A DNA stretch of 64,000 bases from Streptosporangium sp. NBC_01756 (GCF_035917975.1 NZ_CP109130.1:496001-560000); one strand, 5' to 3'; shown: positions 1-10,345, counted from the stretch's first letter. The notes: generated from the letters alone by a model not told the origin. Numbers and translations are program-made.

Positions 1-208
1 CGGTGGTGCTCTTGCCGCAGCCGGACTCACCGACCAGGCCGAGCGTCTCACCCTTGCGGACGTCGAAGCTGACGCCGTCGACCGCCTTGACCGCGCCGAC
101 CTGGCGCTTGAGCAGGCCCCTGGTCACCGGGAAGTGCTTCTGCAGGCCCTGGACGGACAGCAGCGCCTCGGGATCGGTCACAGCCGCGCCCTTGTCATCA
201 ACCGTCAC
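1..208 (-). CDS. Oligopeptide/dipeptide ABC transporter ATPase, second subunit (DppF/OppF-like), 3' truncated by window edge
   Basis: This is the N-terminal piece (about 69 residues) of an ABC ATPase; the rest lies left of position 1. It starts with a GTG at 208 that overlaps the TGA stop of the preceding ATPase gene by four bases (GTGA), a translational-coupling arrangement. The visible part has the usual beta strands of a peptide-importer ATPase followed by a Walker A motif ([10 protein letters not shown]) right at the window edge. As the second ATPase of the Opp/Dpp set it would power peptide import at the inner face of the membrane together with the ATPase at 205-1245. Substrate specificity cannot be told. 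Confidence 0.88.
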   Translation of the reverse strand, partial: MTVDDKGAAVTDPEALLSVQGLQKHFPVTRGLLKRQVGAVKAVDGVSFDVRKGETLGLVGESGCGKSTT

Positions 209-1241
209 GTGCTCTCCATCATCGGCTTGATCTCGTTTTCCCAGATGGCCCGTCGTTCCGCAGGCGGCAGGTGGCATCGGACCAGATGGCCGCCCTCGGT
301 CTCCAGGAGATCGGGCACCTCGGTGGTGGCCTTGCCTCCCGTGCGGTCCTCGAAGGTGCAGCGGGGGTTGAAGGCGCAACCGGCCGGCACGTTGATCAGG
401 GAGGGCGGAGTGCCCTTGATCGGCAGCAGCCGCTCGGTGGGCTCACGGTCCAGACGGGGCATCGATCCCAGCAGACCCCAGGTGTAGGGGTGCTCGGGCC
501 GGTAGAAGATGTCCTCGGCGGAGCCGTACTCGATGCACTTGCCGCCGTACATCACCAGGATGTCGTCCGACAGCTCCGCGACCACGCCCAGGTCGTGGGT
601 GATGACGATCAACGCGGAGTTGAACTCGCGCTGCAGGTCCAGCATCAGGTCCAGGATCTGCGCCTGGACCGTCACGTCGAGGGCGGTGGTCGGCTCGTCG
701 GCGATCAGCAGTTCGGGGTCGCACGACAGGGACATGGCGATCATGGCGCGCTGGCGCATGCCGCCGGAGAACTCGTGGGGGTAGCTGTCCACGCGCCTGT
801 CGGGCTGCGGGATGCCCACCCGGCCGAGCAGGTCGATCGCGTGCTTCCGGGCGACCGCCTTGCTGACATCGTGGTGGATCCGGTAGGCCTCGATGATCTG
901 GGCACCGACCGTGTAGAAGGGGTGCATCGCCGACAGCGGATCCTGGAAGATCATCGCCATCTTCTTGCCGCGCAGCGTCCGCACGTGGTCGGCGCTCGCG
1001 CCGACGAGCTCCTCGCCGTCCAGCCAGATCTCGCCGGAGATCCTGGCCCGGCCGCCCTTGTGCAGGCCGAGGATGCCGAGGCTGGTGACGCTCTTGCCTG
1101 ACCCCGACTCGCCCACGATGCCCAGGGTCTTGCCCCGGTCGAGTTTGAAGGACAGGCCGTCGACGGACTTGACCAGGCCGTCCTCGGTCGGGAAGTGGAT
1201 GCGCAGGTCGCGCAGTTCCAGGAAGGAGTCGGGCGCAGTCG

Positions 1242-1245
<4 letters not shown>
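205..1245 (-). CDS. Oligopeptide/dipeptide ABC transporter ATPase (DppD/OppD-like)
   Basis: Encodes 346 residues, the usual length for DppD/OppD. The ATG at 1245 is chosen because the protein begins [16 protein letters not shown], in register with the family; the open frame runs further upstream but that part is a shadow of the permease gene. Walker A GESGSGKS lies at about 45-52, the signature is SGGMRQR, Walker B reads LLIADEP, and a C-terminal oligopeptide-transporter extension carries a CAFNPRC cysteine pair typical of OppD/DppD. The start overlaps the permease stop by four bases (ATGA). It hydrolyses ATP to drive peptide uptake through the permeases at 1242-2297 and 4173-5183. Confidence 0.95.
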
Positions 1246-2297
<1,052 letters not shown>

Positions 2298-2336
2298 CGT
2301 CAGGCCTTCACCTGCCTTTGGCTAGCTAGAGAAGGA

Positions 2337-4115
2337 CTACTGCTTGACGCCGAGCCACGTGTAGTCGTACATGCCGTACGCCGGGTGCACGTACACGTTG
2401 GTCAGGCTGGCGGGGCGGAAGATGAGGGTCTTCTCGTAGACGAACGGCAGGAACGCCGCCGACTCCATGACCTTCTTGTCCACCTCAGACCAGATCTCGT
2501 TGCGAGCGGCGGTGTCAGTGGTCTGGATGCCCTTGTCGAGCAGGTCGTTCACCGACTTGTCGTTGAGCTCCATCATGTTGTAGTTGCCGGAGGCCTTGAT
2601 GAAGCGGCCGTCGACGATCTGCGACAGGAAGCCGAACCCGGACGGCCAGTCGGAACCCCAGCCGGCGATCATGATGCCCAGGCCGTTCTTGTGCACGAAG
2701 TCCGGCTTGCCGGCGTACTGCGAGCTCCAGTCGCCCGAGGGGTACTTCTTGATGGTGGCCTTGATGCCGACCTTGTCGAGCGAGGCCTGCAGCGCCTCGG
2801 CGACCTGGACCTCCTTGGTCCGGTCACCGCGGACCGCGATGTTGGTCTCGAAGCCGTCGGGCTGACCGCAGGCCGCCAGGGCCTCCTTGGCCTTGGCCGG
2901 GTCGCCCTTGTGGTCGGCACCGTTGGGGAACAGGTCGAACGGCTTGTAGCCGACCGTGGTCGGGGTCATCGCGGTGGTGCCGATCTCGCCGCCGAGCGGG
3001 CCACCCCACGGCGCCTGGGTGGCGACCTTGTCGGTGACGTACTGGACGGCCTTGCGGCAGTCGATGTTGTCGAACGGCTTGACGGCCGTTGAGATCATCG
3101 CGTAGCGGTTGAACGGCGTGAAGGGGTTGTCCGTCGAGTCCTTCAGCTTGGGGTCGGCGACGACCTTGGCGCGGGCCGCGGTCTGGACGCCGGTGCCGGC
3201 GAGGTCGACCTGGATCTGCCCGGCGAGCAGGCGCTGGTCGATGTCCTCGGCGTTCTGCTTGAACTGCACCTCGATGCGGTCCGGCAGCTGCTTGCGGGTG
3301 GGGTCGGTGGCCGGGTCCCAGTTCTCGTTCTTCACGAGGTTGAAATGCTTGCCGACCTCGTGGCTCTCGATCTTGTAGGGGCCGGTCGAGGCGACGGTCT
3401 TCTCGTAGTCGAGGCCGGTGTCCTTGGCCTGCGGCACCGGCGCGGACTGCGGGTTGGCGACCAGGAAGTCGAACTCCGCGAACGGGTCCTTGAGCTTGAA
3501 GACGACGGTGTAGTCGTCCGGGGTCTCGACGCCCTTGAAGTCGTCGAGGTTCTTGTCCTTGTACGGGCCCTTGTAGTCGCCGGCGTCGAGGTACTGCGCG
3601 AAGTACTTCGGACCGTCGGTGAGCTCGGAGGTGAAGTTGCTGCGGGCGATGGCGTACTTGACGTCCGCGGCCTTGACCTCCGTGCCGTCGTCGTACTTGA
3701 TGCCCTTCTTGAGCTTGTAGGTCCAGGTCTTGCCGTCGGCGCTGGCCTCACCGGGGCCCTCGGCCAGGTCCGGGACGAGCTTCAGACCGCCTTCACCCGG
3801 CGAGGGGTTGTAGGTCATCAGCGGGCGCGAGTACAGACGCGAGAAGTTCCAGTTCCACGCGTAGTAGGTGTTGCCCGGGTCCATCGAGTCCGGCTCGTCC
3901 GACAGCGCGAACTTGAGCGTGCCGCCCTTGGCGTCCGAGGCGTTGACGACCTTGGTGTAGCCGTCGTTGTGCTTGGCGGTGGAGGCCGCGGCACCGGCGC
4001 CGTTGTTCCCGGAACCCGTGTTGCCGCCTCCACCGGCCGTGCCGCCACAGGCAGCGAGACCCATGGTCAGCGCGGTACCCAGCGCGGCGAGCGCCAGAGC
4101 GTTGGTCTTCCTCAT
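2337..4115 (-). CDS. Peptide-type ABC transporter substrate-binding lipoprotein (SBP family 5)
   Basis: Encodes 592 residues, within the size range of peptide-binding proteins of SBP family 5. The N-terminus is a lipoprotein signal peptide with lipobox LAAC, followed by a Gly/Asn/Ala-rich linker before the folded domain. Family hallmarks include the FALSDEPDSMDPGNTY start of the mature domain and the WTYKLKKGIKYDDGTEVKAADV segment, where peptide-binding proteins carry the 'F.L..gv.f.DG.p..A.DV' pattern. It would be anchored on the outer face of the membrane and deliver ligand to the permeases. It lies second in the operon, after the DppC-type permease, which is not the commonest order. Confidence 0.94.
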   Translation of the reverse strand: MRKTNALALAALGTALTMGLAACGGTAGGGGNTGSGNNGAGAAASTAKHNDGYTKVVNASDAKGGTLKFALSDEPDSMDPGNTYYAWNWNFSRLYSRPLMTYNPSPGEGGLKLVPDLAEGPGEASADGKTWTYKLKKGIKYDDGTEVKAADVKYAIARSNFTSELTDGPKYFAQYLDAGDYKGPYKDKNLDDFKGVETPDDYTVVFKLKDPFAEFDFLVANPQSAPVPQAKDTGLDYEKTVASTGPYKIESHEVGKHFNLVKNENWDPATDPTRKQLPDRIEVQFKQNAEDIDQRLLAGQIQVDLAGTGVQTAARAKVVADPKLKDSTDNPFTPFNRYAMISTAVKPFDNIDCRKAVQYVTDKVATQAPWGGPLGGEIGTTAMTPTTVGYKPFDLFPNGADHKGDPAKAKEALAACGQPDGFETNIAVRGDRTKEVQVAEALQASLDKVGIKATIKKYPSGDWSSQYAGKPDFVHKNGLGIMIAGWGSDWPSGFGFLSQIVDGRFIKASGNYNMMELNDKSVNDLLDKGIQTTDTAARNEIWSEVDKKVMESAAFLPFVYEKTLIFRPASLTNVYVHPAYGMYDYTWLGVKQ

Positions 4116-4156
4116 CGTGGTTGTCCACCCCTTGTCATGAGTGACGGTGATCTAGA

Positions 4157-4172
4157 GGACCGGAAGCGGTCG
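4157..4172 (-). promoter_or_regulatory. Short hairpin between dppC-type permease and binding-protein gene
   Basis: GACCG and CGGTC (4158-4162 and 4167-4171) form a five-base-pair inverted repeat with a four-base loop, one base after the permease stop codon. Such intercistronic hairpins can stabilise or partly terminate a transcript and so set the ratio of permease to binding protein. The stem is short, so this is only a candidate. Confidence 0.3.
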
Positions 4173-5183
4173 CTACCGGGCTCGGGGGTCGAGGGCGTCC
4201 CGGAGCCCGTCGCCCAGCAGGTTGAAGGCCATGACGGTGACGAAGATCGCAAGGCCCGGGACGATCATGAAGTGCGGGGCTATCTGGTAGTAGTCGACCG
4301 CACGGGTGAGCATGCCGCCCCAGGACGCCTGGGGCTCGTTCACACCCACTCCGAGGAACGACAGCGCGGCCTCGAACAGGATGTTGGTGGGAATGAGCAG
4401 CGTCGAGTAGACGAGGACCGGCGCCACGAGGTTGGGGAGCATCTCGCGGAAGATGATGTAGGCGTTCCCCGCGCCCAGCGACCGCGCCGCGTCCACGAAC
4501 TCCCGCTCGCGCAGCGACAGGGTCTGACCGCGCACGATGCGCGCGATGTAGGGCCAGCTGAAGAAGCCGATGATGAACACGATCACCGCGATCCGCAGCC
4601 CGTTGCCGGAGAGGCCGAGCGCGCGATCGGGCAGCGCGCCCACGATGGCGATCGCGAACAGCAGCAGCGGGAAGGCCAGGAAGACGTCCATCAGCCGGCT
4701 GATGACCGTGTCGATCCAGCCGCCGAAGTAGCCCGCGACGACGCCCAGCAGCGAGCCGAGCACCACGGAGACCAGCGTGGCGAGGAAGGCCACCAGCAGC
4801 GAGATCTGCGCGCCGGACAGAATCCGGGCGAAGAGGTCACGGCCGTTGACCGGCTCGAGACCGAAGGGGTGCTCCAGGCTGATGCCGCCCCAGGCCCCGA
4901 TCGGAGCGCTGGTCATCGGATCGACGAGGTCGTTGTTGGGCAGGTTCGGCAGGTCGCCGAACAGCGCGATCAGACCGCCGAAGGGACGCTCGGCGAAGAT
5001 CGCGACCAGCGTCAGGAAGACCACGACGAAAGCGCCGATGATCGCCGCTTTATCGCGCTTGAGGCGTATCCAGGCGATCTGGCCGAGCGAACGGCCTTCG
5101 ATGGCCTTTCCGCCCGCCCCTTGAAGCACGGCCTCCGGCTGGGCCTCCATGGCCTGCCCGGAGACATCGAGCGGTGCGGTCAT
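4173..5183 (-). CDS. Oligopeptide/dipeptide ABC transporter permease (DppC/OppC-like)
   Basis: Encodes 336 residues. A 40-residue cytoplasmic N-terminus leads to a first membrane segment (AAIIGAFVVVFLTLVAIFA), a periplasmic loop containing EHPFGLEPVNGRDLFARIL (the conserved 'H.lGTD..GRD..sr...G' of DppC), and five more membrane segments with the EAA loop AARSLGAGNAYIIFREMLPN. The ATG at 5183 is supported by an AGGGGG Shine-Dalgarno seven bases upstream. It is the first gene of the importer operon reading from the right and is followed by the binding protein 57 bases on. Confidence 0.95.
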   Translation of the reverse strand: MTAPLDVSGQAMEAQPEAVLQGAGGKAIEGRSLGQIAWIRLKRDKAAIIGAFVVVFLTLVAIFAERPFGGLIALFGDLPNLPNNDLVDPMTSAPIGAWGGISLEHPFGLEPVNGRDLFARILSGAQISLLVAFLATLVSVVLGSLLGVVAGYFGGWIDTVISRLMDVFLAFPLLLFAIAIVGALPDRALGLSGNGLRIAVIVFIIGFFSWPYIARIVRGQTLSLREREFVDAARSLGAGNAYIIFREMLPNLVAPVLVYSTLLIPTNILFEAALSFLGVGVNEPQASWGGMLTRAVDYYQIAPHFMIVPGLAIFVTVMAFNLLGDGLRDALDPRAR

Positions 5184-5446
5184 ACAGTGGCCCCCTGGAT
5201 CCCAGACGACATTGTCCGATGGACGCGTCCCCCGGGTCGGGGCCGCGCCCTGTGCCTACGGGTCCGTTTCCCGGTCCCGTGACGCAGAATCTATGGGCTG
5301 ATCTGGGCTGACTAGTCCCCTGGCGCGCTATGTGGCCCAACTGTGATTCATGCGAAATTCATTCGTTCTTATCGCGAGGCGAATGTCCGGAACCCGTCCC
5401 ATTTCTGTCTCGGATTCGTGACATTGCACTGATGGGTAACTCAGCG
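5184..5446. promoter_or_regulatory. Upstream region of the peptide importer operon, with a GGACGCGTCC palindrome
   Basis: This 263-base gap separates the importer operon from the next minus-strand gene. It holds a perfect ten-base palindrome GGACGCGTCC at 5221-5230, 38 bases upstream of the permease start, and an AT-richer block (about 5340-5440) that could contain promoter elements, though I find no convincing -35/-10 pair. A nearby direct repeat, GGGCTGA twice at about 5292-5313, is also visible. No terminator-like hairpin for the upstream gene is obvious. Confidence 0.35.
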
Positions 5447-5968
5447 TCACCCGATCCCACGACGCTTGAGGATGTCCTCGATATCGGAGAAGTCGTCGTC
5501 CGCCGCGGGCTTCGCAGCGGGCTTCGCAGCGGGCGCGCCGGGCTTCGCGGCGGGTGCCGCCTTGCGCCGCGGCAGCGGCTGGGTGACGGCGCCTCCGGAG
5601 GCCACCGGCCTGCCCGGCGCCGCGGACGCCCCCACCGCGGGGGTCTCGGGCGCCGCGGACCTCGCCCTACGGCGGCCGCGCAGCACCCCGGTGACCAGGA
5701 ACAGCACCACGGAGAGCCCGGTCACGGCCACTCCGGCCCACACCTTGGGGTAGAACGCCATCCCGGTGAGGAACCCGGCGATCGCCGTGCCGATCTGCCA
5801 CAGGGTGGACAGCGCACCGGTCAGGTAGGCCGCCAGCGGCAGCAGCGACCAGGCGACGCCGCGCAGCCCGGCCACCGCCCCTCTGCGGCGCATCGCCAGG
5901 AAACTGAGCACCAGCCCCACACCGGTCACCCCGGCGCAGAGCGGCAGCCATGCGATCTGGTCGAACAT
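5447..5968 (-). CDS. Small multi-pass membrane protein with Ala/Pro/Lys-rich tail, function unknown
   Basis: Encodes 173 residues from an ATG at 5968 with GAGGGG about ten bases upstream; the open frame continues upstream but without family-like sequence. Four hydrophobic segments fill residues 1-110 (CAGVTGVGLVLSFLA, VAWSLLPLAAYLTGALS, IGTAIAGFLTGMAFY, VAVTGLSVVLFLVTGVL). The tail is low complexity (AAPAAKPGAPAAKPAAKPAA) and ends in an acidic-then-basic peptide, DDDFSDIEDILKRRGIG, that looks like a conserved docking tail. I do not recognise a function; membrane location is the only firm inference. The gene stands alone on the minus strand between the importer operon and the HAD gene. Confidence 0.75.
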   Translation of the reverse strand: MFDQIAWLPLCAGVTGVGLVLSFLAMRRRGAVAGLRGVAWSLLPLAAYLTGALSTLWQIGTAIAGFLTGMAFYPKVWAGVAVTGLSVVLFLVTGVLRGRRRARSAAPETPAVGASAAPGRPVASGGAVTQPLPRRKAAPAAKPGAPAAKPAAKPAADDDFSDIEDILKRRGIG

Positions 5969-6111
5969 GGTGGACCGCCCCTCGTATCGGCTTACCCGAT
6001 CCATCCTGGCACGCCGGGTCGGACGAATCCCTCCTCCCTGGGGAGGGATCATCCCCTAGGGGGCAGGCGGCGGTGACTAAGGGGTCCGGAGCGCCTCACG
6101 GGGACGGACGG
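5969..6111. other. Intergenic region with two adjacent GC palindromes
   Basis: The 143-base gap holds CCTCCC/GGGAGG (with a two-base spacer) and, a few bases on, the palindrome CCCCTAGGGG, both within about 6030-6063. They lie 3' of the HAD gene and 5' of the membrane-protein gene on the minus strand, so they could be a terminator or an operator. No T-tract follows. Confidence 0.3.
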
Positions 6112-6762
6112 TCAGGAGTGGCGGGCCGCCAACGTCCGCAGCGCCTCGACGTCGACCTTGCGCAGGGACTCCACGACCAGGCGTCCCGGCGCGGCGGGGA
6201 TCGGCACCACACTCGGCACCGCCACCACCCGGCAGCCCGCCGCGGTGGCCGAGGCCACCCCGTTCGGGGAGTCCTCCAGCGCGACGCAGCGGGCCGCGGC
6301 CACCCCCAGCAGCCGGGCGGCCGTGAGGTAGGGCTCCGGATGGGGCTTGGTCCTCGTCACGTCGTCGCCGGTCACCACGTGGTCGAAGTTGCCCTCGCCG
6401 ATGCCCTTCAGGCACGCCCGGGCGATCGGCCGCGCCGAGGAGGTGACCAGGGCGGTGGGCACGCCCGCCCGCCGTACCGACGCCAGCAGCTCGGCGGCGC
6501 CGGGCATCATCTCCACGCCTTCGGCGAGCCTGCCCGTCATGCCCGCCAGCATCCAGGCCGCCACGTCGTCGGGGTGGGCGTCGGCCCCCGAGACCTTGAG
6601 CATGTACGCGACGGTGCTCGTCATGGAGCCCCCCACCAGCCGCTCCTGGTCGGCGACGCCCCAGGGGCTGCCGAGCCGTTCCATCACCTCGGACTCGACC
6701 TGGAACCAGATCTTCTCGCTGTCCACGAGAAGGCCGTCCATGTCGAAGAGAACCGCGTCCAT
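6112..6762 (-). CDS. HAD-superfamily phosphatase/phosphomutase-like hydrolase
   Basis: Encodes 216 residues starting MDAVLFDMDGLLVDSE from an ATG at 6762, with AAGGGG about nine bases upstream. Motif I is DMDGLLVDS (nucleophile Asp7, acid/base Asp9), motif II is ALVTSSARP (Ser/Thr), and motif III/IV is near TKPHPEPY ... CVALEDSPNGV. The cap is the small helical type of beta-phosphoglucomutase and phosphoglycolate-type enzymes. The gene starts 20 bases after metH stops on the same strand, so the two are probably co-transcribed. The substrate cannot be assigned from sequence; the link to methionine or one-carbon metabolism is positional only. Confidence 0.9.
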   Translation of the reverse strand: MDAVLFDMDGLLVDSEKIWFQVESEVMERLGSPWGVADQERLVGGSMTSTVAYMLKVSGADAHPDDVAAWMLAGMTGRLAEGVEMMPGAAELLASVRRAGVPTALVTSSARPIARACLKGIGEGNFDHVVTGDDVTRTKPHPEPYLTAARLLGVAAARCVALEDSPNGVASATAAGCRVVAVPSVVPIPAAPGRLVVESLRKVDVEALRTLAARHS

Positions 6763-6782
6763 TCCCGGAAAACCCCTTACGG

Positions 6783-9700
6783 TCAAACGTTGAAGTAGCT
6801 GGCCTCGGGATGGTGGACGACCAACGCGGAGGTGGACTGCTCGGGGTGGAGCTGGAACTCCTCCGACAGGCTCACCCCGATCCGGGAGGGGTCGATCAGT
6901 TCCATCAGCTGGACCTGGTCCTCCAGGTTGGGGCAGGCGGGATAGCCGAAGGAGTAACGGCAGCCGGTGACGTTGACCTTCAGCATGTCCTCCAGCGACT
7001 CGTCACCGCCGATCCCGAGCTCGCTGCGGACCCGTGCGTGCCAGTATTCCGCGAGCGCCTCGGTCAGCTGCACCGAGAGGCCGTGCAGCTCCAGATAGTC
7101 GCGGTAGGCGTCCTTGGCGAACAGTTCGGCGGCGGCCTCGGAGACCCGGTTGCCCATCGTGGCGACCTGGAAGGCGACCACGTCGACCTCGCCGGAGTCC
7201 TTGGACCGGAAGAAGTCGGACAGGCACAGGTGCCGGTCGCGGCGCTGGCGGGGGAAGGTGAACCGGGTCCGCTCGTTGCCCGCCTCGTCAAGGATGATCA
7301 GCGAGTCGCCGTCGCTGACACACGGGAAGTAGCCGTAGGAGACGGCCGCCTCCAGCAGCCCCTCGGTCTGCATCCGCTCCAGCCACATCCGCAGGCGCGG
7401 CCGGCCCTCGGTCTCGACGAGCTCCTCGTAGGAGGGGCCGCTGCCGCCCCGCGCGGCCTTGAGACCCCACTGGCCCATGAACGTCGCCCGCTCGTCCAGG
7501 AACGCGGCGTAGTCGGCGAGCGGGATGCCCTTGACGATCCGGTCGCCGAGGAAGGGGGCCGTGGGGACGGGGTTGTCGGCGGCCACGTCGGACCGGGCCG
7601 GCATCTCGGCCTCCGGGGTCCGCACCAGCGTCGCACCGGCCCGGACCCGCCGCTCGCGCAGCGGCGGCAGGCTCGCGCCGCTCTCGCCGCGCTTGACCGC
7701 CATGAAGGCGTCCATCAGGCGCAGGCCCTCGAAGGCGTCCCGGGCGTAGCGGACATCGCCCTGGAACAGCTCGGCGAGATCCTGCTCCACATAGGCGCGG
7801 GTCAGGGCGGCGCCGCCGAGCAGGACGGGGAACCGCTGGGAGATCCCCCGGGAGTTCATCTCCTCGAGGTTCTCCTTCATGATGACCGTGGACTTCACCA
7901 GCAGGCCGGACATGCCGATGACGTCGGCGTTCTTCTCCTCGGCCGCCTCCAGGATCGTCGACACCGGCTGCTTGATGCCGAGGTTGACGACCTCGTAGCC
8001 GTTGTTGGACAAGATGATGTCGACCAGGTTCTTGCCGATGTCGTGCACGTCGCCCTTGACGGTGGCCAGCACGATGCGGCCCTTGTTCTCGCCCTCGACC
8101 CGCTCCATGTGCGGTTCCAGGTAGGCCACGGAGGTCTTCATGACCTCGGCCGACTGGAGCACGAACGGCAGCTGCATCTGGCCGGAGCCGAACAGCTCGC
8201 CGACGGTCTTCATGCCGTCGAGCAGCACCTCGTTGACGATCTCCAGAGCCGGGCGCTGCGCCAGCGCCTCGTCGAGGTCGGCCTCCAGTCCCTTGCGCTC
8301 GCCGTCGACGATGCGGCGCTTGAGCCGCTCCCACAGCGGCAGGCCGAGCAGCTCCGCCGCCCGGTCGGCCTTGACCGAGGCGGCGTCGACGCCGTCGAAC
8401 AGCTCCATGAACCGCTGCAGCGGGTCGTAGCCCTCCCTGCGGCGGTCGTAGACCATGTCCAGGGCGACCTGGCGCTGCTCGTCGGGGATGCGGGCCATCG
8501 GCAGGATCTTGGAGGCGTGCACGATGGCCGAGTCGAGCCCGGCGTTGACGCACTCGTTGAGGAAGACGCTGTTGAGGACGATGCGCGCGGCCGGGTTGAG
8601 CCCGAAGGAGATGTTGGACAGACCGAGCACGGTCTGCACCCCCGGATAGCGCCGCTTGAGCTCCGCGATGGCCTCGATGGTCTCGACGCCGTCGCGGCGG
8701 GTCTCCTCCTGGCCGGTGGCGATCGGGAAGGTGAGGGTGTCGATGAGGATGTCCTCGACCTTCATCCCCCAGTTGGTGGTCAGGTCCTCGATGAGGCGGG
8801 TGGCGATCCGGAGCTTCCACTCGGCGGTGCGGGCCTGGCCCTCCTCGTCGATGGTCAGTGCCATCACGGCCGCGCCGTGGGATCGGACCAGCTTCATGAT
8901 CTTGGTGAAACGCGAGTCGGGGCCGTCGCCGTCCTCGTAGTTGACCGAGTTGATGATCGCCCGGCCGCCGACCATCTCCAGGCCGGCCTCCAGCACGGCG
9001 GGCTCCGTGGAGTCGAGCACGATCGGCAGTGTGGAGGCGGTGGCGAAGCGGAACGCCAGCTCCTTCATGTCCCTGACGCCGTCGCGGCCCACGTAGTCGA
9101 TGCACAGGTCCAGCATGTGCGCGCCGTCGCGGGCCTGGGCCCGGGCGATCTCGACGCACTCCTCCCAGTTCTCGGCGAGCATCGCCTCGCGGAAGGCCTT
9201 CGAGCCGTTGGCGTTGGTCCGCTCGCCGATCGCCAGGTAGGAGGTGTCCTGACGGAACGGGACGTGCTGGTACAGGGAGGCCGCCCCGGCCTCGGGGCGC
9301 GGACGGCGCGCGGTGCGCTCGTTGCCGCGCACCCGCTCCACCACCTTGCGCAGATGCTCGGGGGTGGTGCCGCAGCAGCCGCCGACGAGGGAGAGGCCGA
9401 AGGAACGGGTGAAGTTCTCGTGGGCGTCGGCGAGCTCGTCCGGGGTGAGCGGGTAGTAGGCGCCGTCGGAGGTCAGCTGCGGCAGGCCCGCGTTGGGCAT
9501 GCACGACAGCTGCACCCGGGCGTGGCGCGCCAGGTAACGCAGGTGCTCGCTCATCTCGGTGGGGCCGGTGGCGCAGTTGAGGCCGATGACGTCGACGCCG
9601 AGCGGCTCGATGGCGGTGAGCGCGGCACCGATCTCCGAGCCGAGCAGCATCGCGCCGTTGGTCTCCACGGTGACCTGGGCGATCACCGGCACGTCGCGCC

Positions 9701-10247
9701 CGGAGTCGGCGATGGCCCGTCTGGCCCCGACGACGGCGGCCTTGACCTGCAGCAGGTCCTGGCAGGTCTCGATGATCAGGGCGTCGGCGCCGCCGGCGAC
9801 GAGCCCGGCCGCGTTGTCGTAGTAGGCGTCACGCAGCACGCCGTACGGCTTGTGCCCGAGGGTGGGGAGCTTGGTGCCGGGACCGATCGAGCCGAGCACG
9901 TAGCGGGGGTGCTCGGGGGTGGACCAGTGGTCGGCCGCCTCGCGGGCGACCCGGGCACCGGACTCCGACAGCTCGTAGGTCCGCTCGGAGATGTCGTACT
10001 CGCCGAGGGCGGCGAGGTTGGCCCCGAAGGTGTTGGTCTCGACGCAGTCGACGCCGACCTCGAAGTAGGCGTCGTGCACGGCCCGCACGATGTCGGGGCG
10101 GGTGGCGTTGAGCACCTCGTTGCAGCCCTCGTGCCCCTCGAAGTCGTCCATGGTGACGTCGTGTGCCTGCAGCATCGTCCCCATGGCCCCGTCGGCGACC
10201 ATGACGCGCTCGGCCAGGACTTCACGGAAAGACGGTCTGCTAGTCAT
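6783..10247 (-). CDS. metH: Cobalamin-dependent methionine synthase
   Basis: Encodes 1154 residues from the ATG at 10247 (MTSRPSFREVLAERV); the open frame extends upstream into the intergenic region and is not used. Domains in order: homocysteine-binding barrel with zinc cysteines (GLNCATGP and GGCCGTTPEH), the folate-binding barrel starting near SYLAIGERTNANGSKAF, the cobalamin cap, the B12-binding Rossmann domain with the base-off histidine motif DVHDIGKN, and the C-terminal S-adenosylmethionine reactivation domain with RYSFGYPACPNLEDQ. The enzyme methylates homocysteine using methyltetrahydrofolate in the cytosol. All five modules are intact. It has its own promoter region and is followed by a HAD hydrolase. 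Confidence 0.97.
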   Translation of the reverse strand: MTSRPSFREVLAERVMVADGAMGTMLQAHDVTMDDFEGHEGCNEVLNATRPDIVRAVHDAYFEVGVDCVETNTFGANLAALGEYDISERTYELSESGARVAREAADHWSTPEHPRYVLGSIGPGTKLPTLGHKPYGVLRDAYYDNAAGLVAGGADALIIETCQDLLQVKAAVVGARRAIADSGRDVPVIAQVTVETNGAMLLGSEIGAALTAIEPLGVDVIGLNCATGPTEMSEHLRYLARHARVQLSCMPNAGLPQLTSDGAYYPLTPDELADAHENFTRSFGLSLVGGCCGTTPEHLRKVVERVRGNERTARRPRPEAGAASLYQHVPFRQDTSYLAIGERTNANGSKAFREAMLAENWEECVEIARAQARDGAHMLDLCIDYVGRDGVRDMKELAFRFATASTLPIVLDSTEPAVLEAGLEMVGGRAIINSVNYEDGDGPDSRFTKIMKLVRSHGAAVMALTIDEEGQARTAEWKLRIATRLIEDLTTNWGMKVEDILIDTLTFPIATGQEETRRDGVETIEAIAELKRRYPGVQTVLGLSNISFGLNPAARIVLNSVFLNECVNAGLDSAIVHASKILPMARIPDEQRQVALDMVYDRRREGYDPLQRFMELFDGVDAASVKADRAAELLGLPLWERLKRRIVDGERKGLEADLDEALAQRPALEIVNEVLLDGMKTVGELFGSGQMQLPFVLQSAEVMKTSVAYLEPHMERVEGENKGRIVLATVKGDVHDIGKNLVDIILSNNGYEVVNLGIKQPVSTILEAAEEKNADVIGMSGLLVKSTVIMKENLEEMNSRGISQRFPVLLGGAALTRAYVEQDLAELFQGDVRYARDAFEGLRLMDAFMAVKRGESGASLPPLRERRVRAGATLVRTPEAEMPARSDVAADNPVPTAPFLGDRIVKGIPLADYAAFLDERATFMGQWGLKAARGGSGPSYEELVETEGRPRLRMWLERMQTEGLLEAAVSYGYFPCVSDGDSLIILDEAGNERTRFTFPRQRRDRHLCLSDFFRSKDSGEVDVVAFQVATMGNRVSEAAAELFAKDAYRDYLELHGLSVQLTEALAEYWHARVRSELGIGGDESLEDMLKVNVTGCRYSFGYPACPNLEDQVQLMELIDPSRIGVSLSEEFQLHPEQSTSALVVHHPEASYFNV

Positions 10248-10259
10248 GGGGGAAAGCTT

Positions 10260-10345
10260 ACTGGGAACCCTCGGAGGATCATTATTTATGGCCTCAACTG
10301 GACTTATAGTCCAATCAATTGACAGAACGGCCAGGATTACGCCGG
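10260..10345 (-). promoter_or_regulatory. Putative metH promoter/operator with palindrome
   Basis: The 210-base gap between metH and the divergent PAC2 gene has a conspicuously AT-rich block. It contains an inverted repeat TGGACT-TAT-AGTCCA (about 10302-10316) and next to it TCAATTGA (about 10314-10321). On the minus strand a -35-like TTGGAC and a -10-like CATAAA can be paired at 18 bases. The inverted repeat would overlap the -35 region, a plausible place for a repressor. I see no cobalamin or S-adenosylmethionine riboswitch consensus here. Confidence 0.4.

Noticed and set aside
6810..10322. A 1170-residue plus-strand frame antisense to metH
   Set aside because: It mirrors metH codon by codon, is full of His/Arg/Gly/Val runs typical of GC-rich antisense frames, and contains no family motif.
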